From assembly GCF_002087235.1 (NCBI RefSeq), contig NZ_MUIO01000002.1, forward strand, positions 209,721 through 273,720: DNA of 64,000 nt, read 5' to 3'. The notes below the pieces were generated by a model. That model worked only from the letters and a program-made list of their open reading frames with translations. It was not told where the DNA came from and made no database searches. Each line of letters begins with the position of its first letter. Positions within the stretch are counted from its first letter, which is position 1. Shown here one piece after another: positions 29,084 to 38,784 of this stretch. Made by a program: the position numbers and the translations under genes. The DNA is from Pseudomonas floridensis (lineage in GTDB: Bacteria; Pseudomonadota; Gammaproteobacteria; Pseudomonadales; Pseudomonadaceae).

Positions 29084-29843
29084 AGGCGGCCGGGCGTTTT
29101 TCAATGAACGCCTGCATGCCTTCCTTCTGGTCCTGGCTGGCAAAGGTGGCGTGAAAGACGCGGCGCTCGAAGCGGATGCCTTCAGCCAGACTGACTTCGA
29201 AGGCACGATTAACGCTTTCCTTGACCATCATTGCGACGGGCAGGGATTTCTCCGCGATGCTGGCAGCGACCTTCAGCGCCTCGTCGAGCAGTTGCTCCAG
29301 CGGCAGCACGCGCGACACCATGCCCGCGCGTTCGGCTTCATGAGCGTCGATCAGGCGTCCGGTCAGGCACATTTCCATGGCCTTGGCCTTGCCGACGGCG
29401 CGGGTCAGACGCTGGGTGCCGCCCATGCCCGGCAACACGCCGAGGTTGATTTCCGGCTGACCAAACTGCGCATTGTCGGCCGCGAGTATGAAATCGCACA
29501 TCAGTGCCAGCTCGCAGCCCCCCCCCAGTGCGAATCCCGCCACTGCGGCGACCATCGGCTTGCGTCGCGCAGCTACGCGATCGCTTTCGCGAAACAAGTC
29601 ATCCAGATAGATCTGCGGATAGGTCAAGCCAACCATCTCCTTGATGTCGGCTCCGGCAGCGAAGGCCTTGTCCGAGCCGGTCAGCACGATGCAGCCGATG
29701 GTCGCGTCCGCTTCGAACCGGTCGAGCGCGTGGTTCAGTTCATCGATCAACGTCGCGTTCAGGGCATTCAAGGCCTTGGGCCGGTTCAGAATCACCAGCC
29801 CCACACCATCTCGAACCTCACTCAATATTGTTTCGTAACTCAT
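29070..29843 (-). CDS. Enoyl-CoA hydratase
   Basis: 257 residues of the crotonase fold, starting [24 protein letters not shown] lies ten bases before the ATG at 29843. The oxyanion-hole segment [10 protein letters not shown], the motif [12 protein letters not shown] and both catalytic glutamates ([11 protein letters not shown] and the GCELALM region) are present. It follows the thiolase gene on the same strand (79 bases), suggesting joint beta-oxidation of acyl-CoA. Its 3' end overlaps the convergent vgrG end by 14 bases. Confidence 0.92.
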   Translation of the reverse strand: MSYETILSEVRDGVGLVILNRPKALNALNATLIDELNHALDRFEADATIGCIVLTGSDKAFAAGADIKEMVGLTYPQIYLDDLFRESDRVAARRKPMVAAVAGFALGGGCELALMCDFILAADNAQFGQPEINLGVLPGMGGTQRLTRAVGKAKAMEMCLTGRLIDAHEAERAGMVSRVLPLEQLLDEALKVAASIAEKSLPVAMMVKESVNRAFEVSLAEGIRFERRVFHATFASQDQKEGMQAFIEKRPAAFKDC

Positions 29844-29922
29844 TGATAAATAACCTTTTAGAAGAATATTCAAAAACGCATACATCACATTAAATAACAC
29901 AAATAACTAGTTGTTTTTATTA

Positions 29923-31134
29923 CTAATTAATCAATTCAACGGCAACTGCCGTGGCCTCGCCTCCGCCAATGCAGATAGCGGCCACACCGCGCTTGAGGCC
30001 CCGGCGGCGCAAGGCAGCCAGCAGCGTCACGATAATGCGGGCACCCGAAGCGCCAATCGGATGCCCCAAGGCACAGGCGCCACCGTTGACGTTCATTTTT
30101 TCATGGGGGATGCCCAGGCTGCTCATGGCAACCAGAGGCACGACTGCGAAAGCCTCATTGATCTCGAACAGATCCACGTCCTGCTGTGTCCAGCCGGTTT
30201 TGTCCAACAGACGCTTGATCGCGCCAATCGGCGCAGTCGGAAACAGCCCCGGTTCGTCGGCAAAGGCGGCGTGCCCGCGGATGACAGCCAACGGCTTGAG
30301 GCCACGATGCAGGGCTTCGGACTGCCGCATCATCAGCAGCGCTGCAGCACCGTCGGAAATCGAACTGGCGTTGGCAGCGGTGACCGTTCCGCCTTCACGA
30401 AAGGCAGGCTTGAGGGTCGGGATCTTGTCCAGGCGCGCTTTCGGCGGCTGCTCATCATGGGTGATCTGCCGCTGCTCCTTGCCGACCGTGACCTGTACCG
30501 CAACGATTTCCTCGTCGAAATGCCCGTCCGAGATGGCCGTCTGGGCGCGGGTCAGCGATGCGATGGCAAACGCGTCCTGGGCCTGGCGACTGAAACCGTT
30601 GATCTGGGCACAATCCTCGGCGTACGTGCCCATCAGCCGGCCGGGCTCGTAGGCGTCTTCGAGGCCGTCGAGAAACATGTGATCCAGTACGCGGCCGTGT
30701 CCCATGCGATAGCCGCCTCGGGCGCGATCAAGTAGATAAGGCGCGTTCGACATGCTTTCCATACCACCCGCTACCATCACTTTCGCGCTGCCCGCCATCA
30801 GCTGATCATGGGCCAGAATGGTGGTCTGCATGCCGGAACCGCACATCTTGTTGAGGGTGGTGCACAGCGTGCCGGTTCCGAGCCCGGCTCCAAGGGCAGC
30901 CTGTCTGGCGGGTGCCTGACCGAGACCTGCGGGCAGCACACAGCCAAACAGCACCTGCTCGACGTCATGCGGATCGATCCCGGCGCGCTCGACGACCGCA
31001 CCGATGGCCAGCGAGCCCAGGCGGGTCGCACTCAGGCTTTGCAAGTCGCCCTGAAAGCCGCCCATGGGCGTGCGGGCAGCACTGATGATGACAACAGGGT
31101 CTTCCTGATGAGGGGGCGTCCGTTCGATGGACAT
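29923..31134 (-). CDS. Acetyl-CoA C-acyltransferase (thiolase)
   Basis: 403 residues of a biosynthetic-type thiolase. The nucleophilic cysteine lies in LNKMCGSGMQT (about residue 98), with NVNGGACALGHPIGASGARI and the second cysteine in ICIGGGEATA at the C-terminus. GGAG precedes the start. Paired with enoyl-CoA hydratase downstream, it fits acyl-CoA cleavage or acetoacetyl-CoA formation; direction is not deducible. Confidence 0.93.
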   Translation of the reverse strand: MSIERTPPHQEDPVVIISAARTPMGGFQGDLQSLSATRLGSLAIGAVVERAGIDPHDVEQVLFGCVLPAGLGQAPARQAALGAGLGTGTLCTTLNKMCGSGMQTTILAHDQLMAGSAKVMVAGGMESMSNAPYLLDRARGGYRMGHGRVLDHMFLDGLEDAYEPGRLMGTYAEDCAQINGFSRQAQDAFAIASLTRAQTAISDGHFDEEIVAVQVTVGKEQRQITHDEQPPKARLDKIPTLKPAFREGGTVTAANASSISDGAAALLMMRQSEALHRGLKPLAVIRGHAAFADEPGLFPTAPIGAIKRLLDKTGWTQQDVDLFEINEAFAVVPLVAMSSLGIPHEKMNVNGGACALGHPIGASGARIIVTLLAALRRRGLKRGVAAICIGGGEATAVAVELIN

Positions 31135-31335
31135 GGCGATCTCCAGTCTTGTTGTTATGGGTCCGCTGAAATCATCGACCCGCAGGCGTGACGACGCAAC
31201 GGTTGAAACAGGCAGATTAGCGGGTATCCATGCAGACGTTGAAACACGAGGTGATCGGACAGGCTCTTCGCCAGCCGGCGAATCTCTGAACAGCCCTGCG
31301 GTCTGAGGATGACCGAGTGTGCACCGAGGAATCCG

Positions 31336-31818
31336 ATGATGCTGTCAAACCCGCTGCGGCTGGTGCTTGCGAGTCTGTTGATACTGGCCCTGAGCGCCTG
31401 TGCCCTGCTGCCACAACGCGATCCGTTGACCATCAGCGTTGTCGGCATAGAACCATTGCCTGGTCAGGGGCTGGAATTGCGTATGGCCGTCAAACTGCGC
31501 TTGCAGAATCCGAACGAAACGGCCATCGATTACAGCGGCGTAGCGCTGGATCTGGACGTCAACGGCCGCCTGCTGGCCTCAGGCGTCAGCAGCCAGCACG
31601 GCAGCATCGGCTCGTTCTCTGAAGCGGTGTTGGTAGTACCGGTCAGCGTCTCGGCCTTCGCGGCCTTGCGCCAGGCACTGGGCCTGAGCCAGACCGAGCG
31701 CCTGGACAACCTGCCCTACACGCTGCGCGGCAAACTGGCGGGCGGCCTGTTCGGCACCATGCGATTCAAGGACAGCGGCACGCTGGATCTGCGTCAGGCA
31801 GAGGGCGATCCGTGGTGA
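31336..31818 (+). CDS. LEA type 2 / WHy domain lipoprotein
   Basis: About 160 residues from ATG 31336, with GAGG six bases upstream. A signal peptide with lipobox LSAC (Cys about 23) predicts lipidation and envelope anchoring. The rest (about 35-150) is a water-stress/LEA_2 domain (VKLRLQNPNETAIDYSGVAL). The adjacent genes are unrelated. A role in desiccation or membrane stress is only a family-level guess. Confidence 0.85.
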   Translation: MMLSNPLRLVLASLLILALSACALLPQRDPLTISVVGIEPLPGQGLELRMAVKLRLQNPNETAIDYSGVALDLDVNGRLLASGVSSQHGSIGSFSEAVLVVPVSVSAFAALRQALGLSQTERLDNLPYTLRGKLAGGLFGTMRFKDSGTLDLRQAEGDPW

Positions 31819-31901
31819 CAGGCGGTCGCCAAGGCGTCGTTGAAAGGCGATAGACCGGCCGTGGACGCTGTGCGCAGGCGCCTAAAGCAATGACCTGATG
31901 G

Positions 31902-32156
31902 CTACTTGGCAGCCGCCATCAAACGATTCACTTCACTGCGTACCATGTTGGCGTATTCAGGCGGGCTCATGGTGTCCAGTTCGGAGCGCACCCACTCGGA
32001 CCACTTGCCCTTGCGCTTGGCACGCTCGCCCATCAACCGCGCGGCCTCGCCCTTGGCCTTGCCCAGATTGCTCTGCCACAAGTCAAACAGCCGGGATTTT
32101 TCATCCTCGATAGCGGCACGTTCAGGAAGGGGCCGATTGGCCAGATTGAAACTCAT
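31902..32156 (-). CDS. Small basic hypothetical protein (84 residues)
   Basis: Start taken at ATG 32156, preceded by AGGTG. The sequence is helical and rich in Lys, Arg and Glu, with a Trp-centred KWSEWVRSELDTMSPPEY segment and no signal or membrane helix. I do not recognise the family. Codon use and ribosome site match a real gene, and the coding frame stays open to the next intergenic spacer. Confidence 0.7.
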   Translation of the reverse strand: MSFNLANRPLPERAAIEDEKSRLFDLWQSNLGKAKGEAARLMGERAKRKGKWSEWVRSELDTMSPPEYANMVRSEVNRLMAAAK

Positions 32157-32308
32157 AACATTCACCTACGGCTACAAACGGCTGCATCTTACACCCGCAA
32201 CCACCTTTTTTTGCAGAGCCCGGCGTCAGGTCGTTCACATTGTTGCAACTTTTCAAGTTGGCCAAGACTCCATTGATCACTATTGCCATCACTTGAAAGG
32301 AAAATGCC

Positions 32309-32626
32309 ATGGCTCGTAAGACCTCTGCCCAAAATGCAGCCGATCAGATCAAGGATCAGGCGTTCAGCGACTTGCAGGCACTGATCGAAGAATCCGACAA
32401 GCTGCTCAAGGACAGCGCCGCTCTGGTAGGCGAAGACGCAGAAACCCTGCGTGCGCAACTGAGCCTCAAGCTCAAGCAGGCTCTGGACTCGATGGCGAGC
32501 GTGCGCGATCGCACCAAGCCAGTGGTTGACGCGACCGAAACCTACATAGGCGGTCATCCATGGCAAACCGTGGCCATTTCCGCAGGCTTTGGTCTGGTGG
32601 TAGGTCTACTGCTGGGTCGTCGCTGA
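32309..32626 (+). CDS. DUF883/ElaB-YqjD family membrane-anchored protein
   Basis: 105 residues: a charged amphipathic helical body (about 1-75) and a C-terminal transmembrane helix with glycine pattern (VAISAGFGLVVGLLLGRR). In E. coli relatives bind ribosomes or sit in the inner membrane of stationary cells. AAAGGA precedes the start and a strong terminator follows. Confidence 0.88.
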   Translation: MARKTSAQNAADQIKDQAFSDLQALIEESDKLLKDSAALVGEDAETLRAQLSLKLKQALDSMASVRDRTKPVVDATETYIGGHPWQTVAISAGFGLVVGLLLGRR

Positions 32627-32643
32627 TCCGCGGCGCAGAATGA

Positions 32644-32683
32644 AAAAAGGGCGCGATCGCTGCATGGCAATCGCGCCCTTTTT
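32644..32683 (+). terminator. Rho-independent terminator after the DUF883 gene
   Basis: AAAAAGGGCGCGAT pairs perfectly with ATCGCGCCCTTTTT around a 12-base loop, with the T tract in the right arm. The symmetry makes it work in both directions, also ending the convergent SPOR gene. Confidence 0.9.
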
Positions 32684-32712
32684 GCTTACAACCTGATCCG
32701 CCCGATACAGCG

Positions 32713-33063
32713 TCAGCGGTTGTATTGCACCACCGATGGCTCGGCGAAGCGATGCGACTTGCTGACCTTGGCCTGCAACGCCACACGCTGCTCTTCGGCT
32801 TCGGCCTGACTTGGGTAAGGGCCGACCAGCATCTGCTGCTTGCCGTCGATCGTAACGATGATCGGTGCGTAGCTGCGTTCGAGCAACCAGGCACTGGTAT
32901 CACTGACCGCCTCTCTGGAGTTCATCTGAAGGAACCACTGGGGACCGGACACCGGCGCAGTCTGGACCGCGTCCTGAGCCTTTTCTTTGGCAGGTGCCCG
33001 GGAGTTGCCTGCATCGCATCCGGCAAGCGCCAGCATCGCCATCATCATTACCGTCTTGCGCAC
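32713..33063 (-). CDS. SPOR domain lipoprotein
   Basis: 116 residues. Short signal peptide with lipobox LAGC (Cys about 16), then a linker and a SPOR-like fold (about 40-110, WFLQMNSREAVSDTSAWLLE and LVGPYPSQAEAEEQRVAL). SPOR domains bind denuded septal peptidoglycan, so an outer-membrane-anchored protein of the division or cell-wall zone is expected. The domain is at the lower size limit. Confidence 0.78.
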   Translation of the reverse strand: MRKTVMMMAMLALAGCDAGNSRAPAKEKAQDAVQTAPVSGPQWFLQMNSREAVSDTSAWLLERSYAPIIVTIDGKQQMLVGPYPSQAEAEEQRVALQAKVSKSHRFAEPSVVQYNR

Positions 33064-33328
33064 GTAAGTCTGCTCCTCGTCTGAAGTGGCGCGAGTCTAG
33101 CATTCTCATGCCGCCGATCGGGTGCCTGTGTCGAGGTGACGCAGGGCTGCCGATATCCGGCAAGTGCCCGTTTCTATGGACTATTAGCAGACGAACCGAC
33201 ATTCCGGCTGCCAGTCATCATGTAATCAAATATTTCTTTTGCATAAAACCTATCGTTTACCTGTCCAACACCTGCGACATGTTGATCGGTGGCTTGCTGC
33301 CATCGGTGCATTACTACAGGAGTTTCAC

Positions 33329-34396
33329 ATGTGCGATAGACACCCTCTGCAGTGCTTCATCCCGCCTTACATGCTCGAGCATATGGCGCAATCTCCCCAG
33401 GCCAGCATCAGCGCGCGGGCCATCGCCAATCTGACCGGCAGCTCCGCATTCCTGGCCTCGCGCCTGACCGCCCGAACCATGCCGTCGATGCATGCGATCA
33501 AGTCTCCCGGCGGCACAAAACACCGAATGATCCATGACGCCAAAGGCACCGACCAGCTTCCCGGCAAAATGGTGCGCTCGGAAGGTCAGGCGCCGACCGG
33601 CGACGAAGCGACGGATGAGGCCTACGAAGGCTCGGGGGATGTCTACGACTTTTATCAGCAACTGTTCGAACGCAACTCACTGGATGATGCAGGCATGGCG
33701 CTGGTGTCGACCGTGCATGTAGCCGAGGTGGATTTTCAGGGAGAATACGTGCCGTTGAGTAACGCTTACTGGAACGGCAGTCAGATGGCCTACGGTGATG
33801 GAGATGACCTGGTCTTCAAGCGATTCACGGGCAGCCTTGAGGTCATTGGCCACGAACTGACCCATGGCGTGCAGAGCTTTACCTCGAATCTGGAATACCG
33901 TGGCCAGTCCGGCGCGCTGAATGAGCACTTTGCCGACGTATTCGGCATGCTGGTTCGCCAGTGGAAGGAAGGCACCAGCGCCGAGGAGTCCGACTGGGTG
34001 GTGGGCAAGGAACTGCTGGTGCCCGCACCGACCCGTCGCGGCATCCGCGACATGGAAAACCCCGGAACCGCTTACGCCAACGACCCGGATCTGGGCGATG
34101 ATCCGCAGCCGGCGACCATGGCCGACCTGTACACCGGTGCCAAGGACCGCGGCGGCGTGCACATCAATTCGGGCATTCCCAACCGGGCGTTCGTGCTGGT
34201 CGCCAAGGCGCTCGGCGGAAATGCCTGGGAAGTGGCGGGCAGAATCTGGTATGAAACGATGCTGGAACTGGCGTCCGACAGCCAGTTCGCCGATTGCGCC
34301 AGAATCAGCCTGAAAGTGGCCGATGACCCTCGCTTCGGTCCCAATGCGAGAAAAGCCGTTCAGGCCGCCTGGAAAAAGGTCGGGGTCAAGGTTTAA
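33329..34396 (+). CDS. Protealysin-like M4 zinc metallopeptidase
   Basis: 355 residues from ATG 33329 with AGGAG six bases upstream. Zinc ligands H175-E-L-T-H179 and E199 in NEHFAD have the exact M4 spacing; the catalytic site continues HINSGIPNRAF near 275. The N-terminal PPYMLEHMA (about 12-20) is the short-propeptide hallmark of protealysins. No signal peptide is present, as in protealysin, and release may need lysis or another route. The emfourin inhibitor gene follows 19 bases downstream. Confidence 0.93.
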   Translation: MCDRHPLQCFIPPYMLEHMAQSPQASISARAIANLTGSSAFLASRLTARTMPSMHAIKSPGGTKHRMIHDAKGTDQLPGKMVRSEGQAPTGDEATDEAYEGSGDVYDFYQQLFERNSLDDAGMALVSTVHVAEVDFQGEYVPLSNAYWNGSQMAYGDGDDLVFKRFTGSLEVIGHELTHGVQSFTSNLEYRGQSGALNEHFADVFGMLVRQWKEGTSAEESDWVVGKELLVPAPTRRGIRDMENPGTAYANDPDLGDDPQPATMADLYTGAKDRGGVHINSGIPNRAFVLVAKALGGNAWEVAGRIWYETMLELASDSQFADCARISLKVADDPRFGPNARKAVQAAWKKVGVKV

Positions 34397-34415
34397 CCAT
34401 TGAAGAGGTGCAACG

Positions 34416-34715
34416 ATGAAGGTCTGTTTGGTGCAATCAGGCGGCTTTGCAGGCGCAATCAAGCGGTGTGAGGTGGACACCGCAACCCTCGACAAACCCG
34501 AGGCCGAGCAGTTGCAGCGGCTGGTGAGCGACAGCGGACTGAACGAGTCAGGCGAGGCCTTCAACGAGGACGGACGAGACTTGAATCAGTACGAGATCAC
34601 CATCGAGGACGATGCGAAAGCCATCTGCACGACCTTCGACGAGCACAGCGTTCCACAGGCGGCGCGTCAGCTTCTGGGCTACCTGAAGGAACGCGCCAGG
34701 CCTGGCAAACTCTGA
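34416..34715 (+). CDS. Emfourin-type protealysin inhibitor
   Basis: 99 residues, no signal peptide, beginning MKVCLVQSGGFAGAIKRCEV, the characteristic N-terminus that in emfourin inserts into the protease cleft. It sits 19 bases after the M4 protease gene in the same orientation, the conserved arrangement. It should bind the mature protease tightly and protect the cytoplasm. Confidence 0.9.
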   Translation: MKVCLVQSGGFAGAIKRCEVDTATLDKPEAEQLQRLVSDSGLNESGEAFNEDGRDLNQYEITIEDDAKAICTTFDEHSVPQAARQLLGYLKERARPGKL

Positions 34716-34960
34716 CCACGTCACGTCAGAACGGGCCGGCACCGGTATGCCGGTCCGTCGCTGACCACCCAATATCGATCGACTGCATCCAACGCCTGAA
34801 TAATAGCCCTATGACATCGGAACCACCGCCAGGCTCAGCGGTCAATTCTGCATCCGGTCAAATCGTTACTGGACGCACAGAAAAAAACACCGAAAGCCCA
34901 TAACGAGGTATCTTTCCGGACCTCGCATTCATAACCCAGACATCTGCATCAACGGCGTCG

Positions 34961-35590
34961 ATGAGCACTGTGCATCCCACTAGACACTCCCCTGACCTGA
35001 TCATCTGCGAACACTGCGATTCGCTGTATGAGGCCCAGCCGCTGAAACCTGGCGAAGCGGCCTTCTGCCTTCGCTGTCGAGCGGTACTCGGTCGAGGTCG
35101 ACGCATGACCATCGAGCAGTTGCTGGCGCTGACCATCGCCGCAGCCCTGTTCTTTGTGTTCGCCAATATCTTCCCGGTGATCAGCATCAGCATGAAAGGC
35201 CTGACCAACGAGGTCACGCTCTGGCAATCGGTAGAAGCACTGGCTCAAGGCCGAATCACCATCATCGCACTGGTCACAGGCGTCGCCATCATCTTCGCGC
35301 CCCTGCTGCAAATTGCACTGCTGCTGTGGGTGCTGCTGCACGCCAACAGGGGCATCATCGCCCCAGGTTTCAAGACCTGCATGCGCGCACTGGAACACTT
35401 GCGCCCCTGGAGCATGCTGGAAGTCTGCATGCTCGGTATTCTGGTTGCGATCATCAAGCTGGCGGGCATGCTGGACGTACACCCCGGCGTCGGGCTCTGG
35501 GCGATGGCCATGCTGATGGTCCTGATTCTGCTGGTCGCCAACAAAGATATCCGCCGCCTGTGGGACGAGCTGGGAGTCCAGCCTGAATGA
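34961..35590 (+). CDS. pqiA: Paraquat-inducible protein A, first half-size PqiA
   Basis: 209 residues: a zinc-ribbon-like start with two CxxC pairs (CEHC and CLRC) followed by four predicted membrane helices. In E. coli one longer PqiA carries two such modules; here they are two adjacent genes. ATGA overlap with the next gene at 35587 and the run into pqiB and pqiC show an operon. PqiA is the inner-membrane part of an intermembrane lipid transporter. Confidence 0.9.
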   Translation: MSTVHPTRHSPDLIICEHCDSLYEAQPLKPGEAAFCLRCRAVLGRGRRMTIEQLLALTIAAALFFVFANIFPVISISMKGLTNEVTLWQSVEALAQGRITIIALVTGVAIIFAPLLQIALLLWVLLHANRGIIAPGFKTCMRALEHLRPWSMLEVCMLGILVAIIKLAGMLDVHPGVGLWAMAMLMVLILLVANKDIRRLWDELGVQPE

Positions 35591-36201
35591 ATGGCATCCC
35601 CTTCGCCCACGAACACAAGCTGTGCCTGTGTCATACCTGCGGTTACGCGTGCCAGGAAGACGCCACCCGCTGCCCGCGCTGCGACTCGCCCGTGCACCGG
35701 CGCAAGCCCGACAGCATCAAACGGACCTGGGCCTACCTGATCGCCGCGCTGATCTTCTACATTCCGGCCAACGCATTGCCGGTGATGTACACCAGCCTGC
35801 TGGGCAACAGCAGCCAGAACACCATCATGAGCGGCGTCATCGAGTTCTTCGAAAGCGGCTCGTGGGACATCGCGATTCTGATCTTCGTGGCCAGCGTGGT
35901 CGTGCCCTGTATCAAGTTCCTGGTCCTCGGCATGCTGCTGATCACCTGCCAGCGTCGCAGTCGCTGGGCCATGCGCGAACGTGCCCGTCTTTACCGGTTC
36001 ATCGAACTGATCGGCTACTGGTCGATGCTCGATGTGCTGGTCGTCGCCCTCGTGGCATCCCTTGTGCAGTTTCGAGAGCTGAGCACCATCGAGCCCCGGA
36101 TCGGCATTCTGTTTTTTGGTTTGGTTGTGGTGATGACGATGATCGCCGCCATGAGTTTCGATCCCCGGCTTATCTGGGACGCAGAGGTTGAAGATGTCTG
36201 A
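35587..36201 (+). CDS. pqiA: Paraquat-inducible protein A, second half-size PqiA
   Basis: 204 residues, built like the first: cysteine pairs CHTC and CPRC in the first 35 residues, a basic linker, then four membrane helices. It overlaps the preceding gene by four bases and pqiB by eight. The pair presumably forms a heterodimer equivalent to the two-module E. coli PqiA (inference). Confidence 0.9.
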   Translation: MNGIPFAHEHKLCLCHTCGYACQEDATRCPRCDSPVHRRKPDSIKRTWAYLIAALIFYIPANALPVMYTSLLGNSSQNTIMSGVIEFFESGSWDIAILIFVASVVVPCIKFLVLGMLLITCQRRSRWAMRERARLYRFIELIGYWSMLDVLVVALVASLVQFRELSTIEPRIGILFFGLVVVMTMIAAMSFDPRLIWDAEVEDV

Positions 36202-37870
36202 CAATACCCTCCCCCCTTCGGCTTCGATGCCGCGTCCCGAGGTCAAACGCCGCCGCGTGCGCATCTCGCTGATATGGCTGGTGCCCATCGTCGCGGCGCT
36301 GATCGGCCTGTCCATGGCCTTTCATGACTGGATGAACATCGGGCCGAGAATCACCGTCAGCTTTCTCACGGCCGAAGGCCTGGAAGCGAACAAGACTCAG
36401 GTCAAGTACAAGAACGTGGTCATCGGCATGGTGACGGACATCACCCTGAGTGACGATCGCACCCATGTGCTGGCGACCATTGAGCTCAACAACACCGCGC
36501 AACCGTTCACCCGCATCGACAGCCAGTTCTGGGTGGTGCGACCACGCATCGGCGCACACGGCGTGTCGGGCGTTGATACCCTGCTTTCAGGCGCATTCAT
36601 CGGCGCGGATGCTGGCAGCGCTCAGGACACCAAGAACGATTTCACCGGCCTGGAAACACCACCGCCTGTGACATTCGGTGAAAAAGGCAAGCGTTTCATC
36701 CTGCACACCGATGATCTGGGGTCACTGGACATCGGCTCACCCATCTATTTCCGGCGCATTCAGGTCGGCCAGGTAGTTGGCTATGACCTGTCCAAGGACG
36801 GCCGTGGCGTCGATATCCAGATCTTCATCAATTCACCGAACGATCAATACATCACCACCGACACGCGGTTCTGGAATGCCAGCGGCGTGGATGTGTCGGT
36901 GGGCGCGTCCGGCCTGAAGATCAACACTCAGTCGCTAACCTCGATCCTCTCTGGCGGCGTCGCATTTCGCGAACCCAACTGGAGTCCGGATTCCAAGCTG
37001 GCGGACGAGAATGCCGAGTTCCGAATCTTCGAGGACCAGGCTACCGCACTGGCGCCGCCAGATGGTGAGCCGCGCTACATTCGCATGCGCTTCAACCAGT
37101 CCCTGCGCGGGCTGACGGTCAATTCGCCGGTCGATTTCCTCGGCGTCAATATCGGTAAAGTCGTTTCGGTGGACCTGGACTACGATCCGGCGACCAAAAG
37201 CTTCCCCGGCATCGTTGGCGCAGTCATCTATCCCAAGCGTCTGGGTGCAGCCGAAACCAAGCTCAAGGAGCTGGGCGGCACAGGCGATGAAGAGGAGCAA
37301 TCTGCCCGGGTGCTGGGCGCGTTCGTCAGCAACGGTCTGCGGGCGCAGGTTCGTAACGGCAACCTGTTGACAGGTCAGCTGTACATCGCCATGGAATTCG
37401 ATCCAAAGGCGCCAAAAGTGACATTCAACCCCAAAGCCCGTCCGCTGGAGATTCCAACGGTTCCTGGCAGCTTCGATAAATTGCAGGAGCAATTGCAGGC
37501 ATTCGTTGAGAAACTCAGCAAGATGCCCATCGACCAGTTGGCCAATAACCTCAATGGCAGCCTGAGCGAATTGCAAAAAACCCTCAAACAGGTCAACAGC
37601 AGCATTCTGCCGCAGATGCGTGGCACCCTGCAGCAGGCCGAAAAGACCCTCGGCACTGCCAACGATTCGTTCGCCGAAGACTCTCCGGCCCGCCAGCAAC
37701 TGGGCCAGGCCATGGATGAAGTGCAACGCACCGCACGCTCGGTTCGTGTGCTGACCGACTTCCTCAGCCGCCACCCCGAATCGCTGATACGCGGTCGTAC
37801 GGGCGATGCCGCCCCTCGCTCGTTCAACGCCCCTTCTTCATCCCGAGCCATTGCGGAGCCTGACCAATGA
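36194..37870 (+). CDS. pqiB: PqiB, MCE-domain intermembrane transport protein
   Basis: 558 residues from ATG 36194 (GAGG six bases upstream). One N-terminal transmembrane helix (about 20-40, ISLIWLVPIVAALIGLSMAF), three MCE domains (about 45-135, 160-220, 280-390) and a C-terminal helical coiled-coil region (about 420-540) match PqiB, whose hexamer makes a tunnel across the periplasm. The stop overlaps pqiC by four bases. Confidence 0.93.
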   Translation: MSDNTLPPSASMPRPEVKRRRVRISLIWLVPIVAALIGLSMAFHDWMNIGPRITVSFLTAEGLEANKTQVKYKNVVIGMVTDITLSDDRTHVLATIELNNTAQPFTRIDSQFWVVRPRIGAHGVSGVDTLLSGAFIGADAGSAQDTKNDFTGLETPPPVTFGEKGKRFILHTDDLGSLDIGSPIYFRRIQVGQVVGYDLSKDGRGVDIQIFINSPNDQYITTDTRFWNASGVDVSVGASGLKINTQSLTSILSGGVAFREPNWSPDSKLADENAEFRIFEDQATALAPPDGEPRYIRMRFNQSLRGLTVNSPVDFLGVNIGKVVSVDLDYDPATKSFPGIVGAVIYPKRLGAAETKLKELGGTGDEEEQSARVLGAFVSNGLRAQVRNGNLLTGQLYIAMEFDPKAPKVTFNPKARPLEIPTVPGSFDKLQEQLQAFVEKLSKMPIDQLANNLNGSLSELQKTLKQVNSSILPQMRGTLQQAEKTLGTANDSFAEDSPARQQLGQAMDEVQRTARSVRVLTDFLSRHPESLIRGRTGDAAPRSFNAPSSSRAIAEPDQ

Positions 37871-38490
37871 CCCTGCGCCTGAAACTGGCCGTATTGACTG
37901 CAGCGCTGGGCATCAGCGCCTGCTCGTCGACGCCGACTCATTACTACACGCTGATCGCGCCGATGACTTCCACCACAGCCACTGCGAATCAGCCCGCACC
38001 GTTTCAGTTCGAAATGCTCCCGGTCATCATGCCCGTGCAAGTCGACCAGCCGCCGCTGGTGATACGCCAGGGTGATGGCAGCCTGGCCATTCTGGACACC
38101 GAACGCTGGGGTTCGCCGCTGGGTGACGAATTTCACGACGCCCTGACGCCTCAACTCGAACAGCGTTTCGGCAGCCGCGACATGGCCGGTCTCCCCAAGA
38201 ATACCGAACAGCCGGTGCTGTCCGTGCGCACGGACGTGCGTCGCTTCGAGTCGGTTCCCGGCAGCTACGCACTGATCGATGTGGTATGGACGCTGAGCCA
38301 GCGCAGTGCGGGAGCTACGGCGGGCAGCAAGCGAACCAACCTGACCTGCAGCAGCGTTATCCGCGAACAGGCCGGGCCCGGAATGGAAAGCCTGATAATC
38401 GCTCATCAGAAAGCCGTCGGCAGGCTGGCCGAGAAGATTGCGGGCACCGCCGAACGCTGGTCGCAACAACCCGCCTCACGCTGCCTCTGA
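37867..38490 (+). CDS. pqiC: PqiC, membrane integrity-associated lipoprotein
   Basis: 207 residues. Signal peptide with lipobox ISAC (Cys about 18), followed by the ABC-transport auxiliary domain (THYYTLIAP). In E. coli PqiC is the outer-membrane lipoprotein that docks PqiB. Last gene of the pqi operon; a GAGGCC-GCAAC-GGCCTC hairpin follows. Confidence 0.92.
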   Translation: MTLRLKLAVLTAALGISACSSTPTHYYTLIAPMTSTTATANQPAPFQFEMLPVIMPVQVDQPPLVIRQGDGSLAILDTERWGSPLGDEFHDALTPQLEQRFGSRDMAGLPKNTEQPVLSVRTDVRRFESVPGSYALIDVVWTLSQRSAGATAGSKRTNLTCSSVIREQAGPGMESLIIAHQKAVGRLAEKIAGTAERWSQQPASRCL

Positions 38491-38504
38491 CCGACCTGTC
38501 AACC

Positions 38505-38521
38505 GAGGCCGCAACGGCCTC
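38505..38521 (+). terminator. Short hairpin after pqiC
   Basis: Perfect 6-bp stem (GAGGCC/GGCCTC) with 5-base loop, 15 bases after the pqiC stop. No T tract follows. The rest of 38522-38784 holds no gene; a CCGGG/CCCGG inverted repeat sits at 38683-38698. Confidence 0.4.
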
Positions 38522-38784
38522 ACTGATGCCTGATATCGCTAGTTCGCGTCGCATCCGGTACGGTTTCAGGTCGTTCAACTTGGTACAAAACAGTATCACT
38601 CCGTTTAAATCATCCATTACACTGTGCCAGCATTTCAGGCGCCAGTCTGAGGTTCGAGTACACGCTTTGCGGCGTATTGGATCCGGGCACTGTCCCGGTC
38701 GCTGTCACATACGTCTGTTGGCAAACCTTCATTATTGCAGCACTGCCGTGAACACTCGGCGGGCGGTTTCTTGAGGACAGATTT

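Noticed and set aside
33239..33328. 30-residue N-terminal extension of the M4 protease
   Set aside because: The ribosome site AGGAG and the protealysin-like start support ATG 33329.
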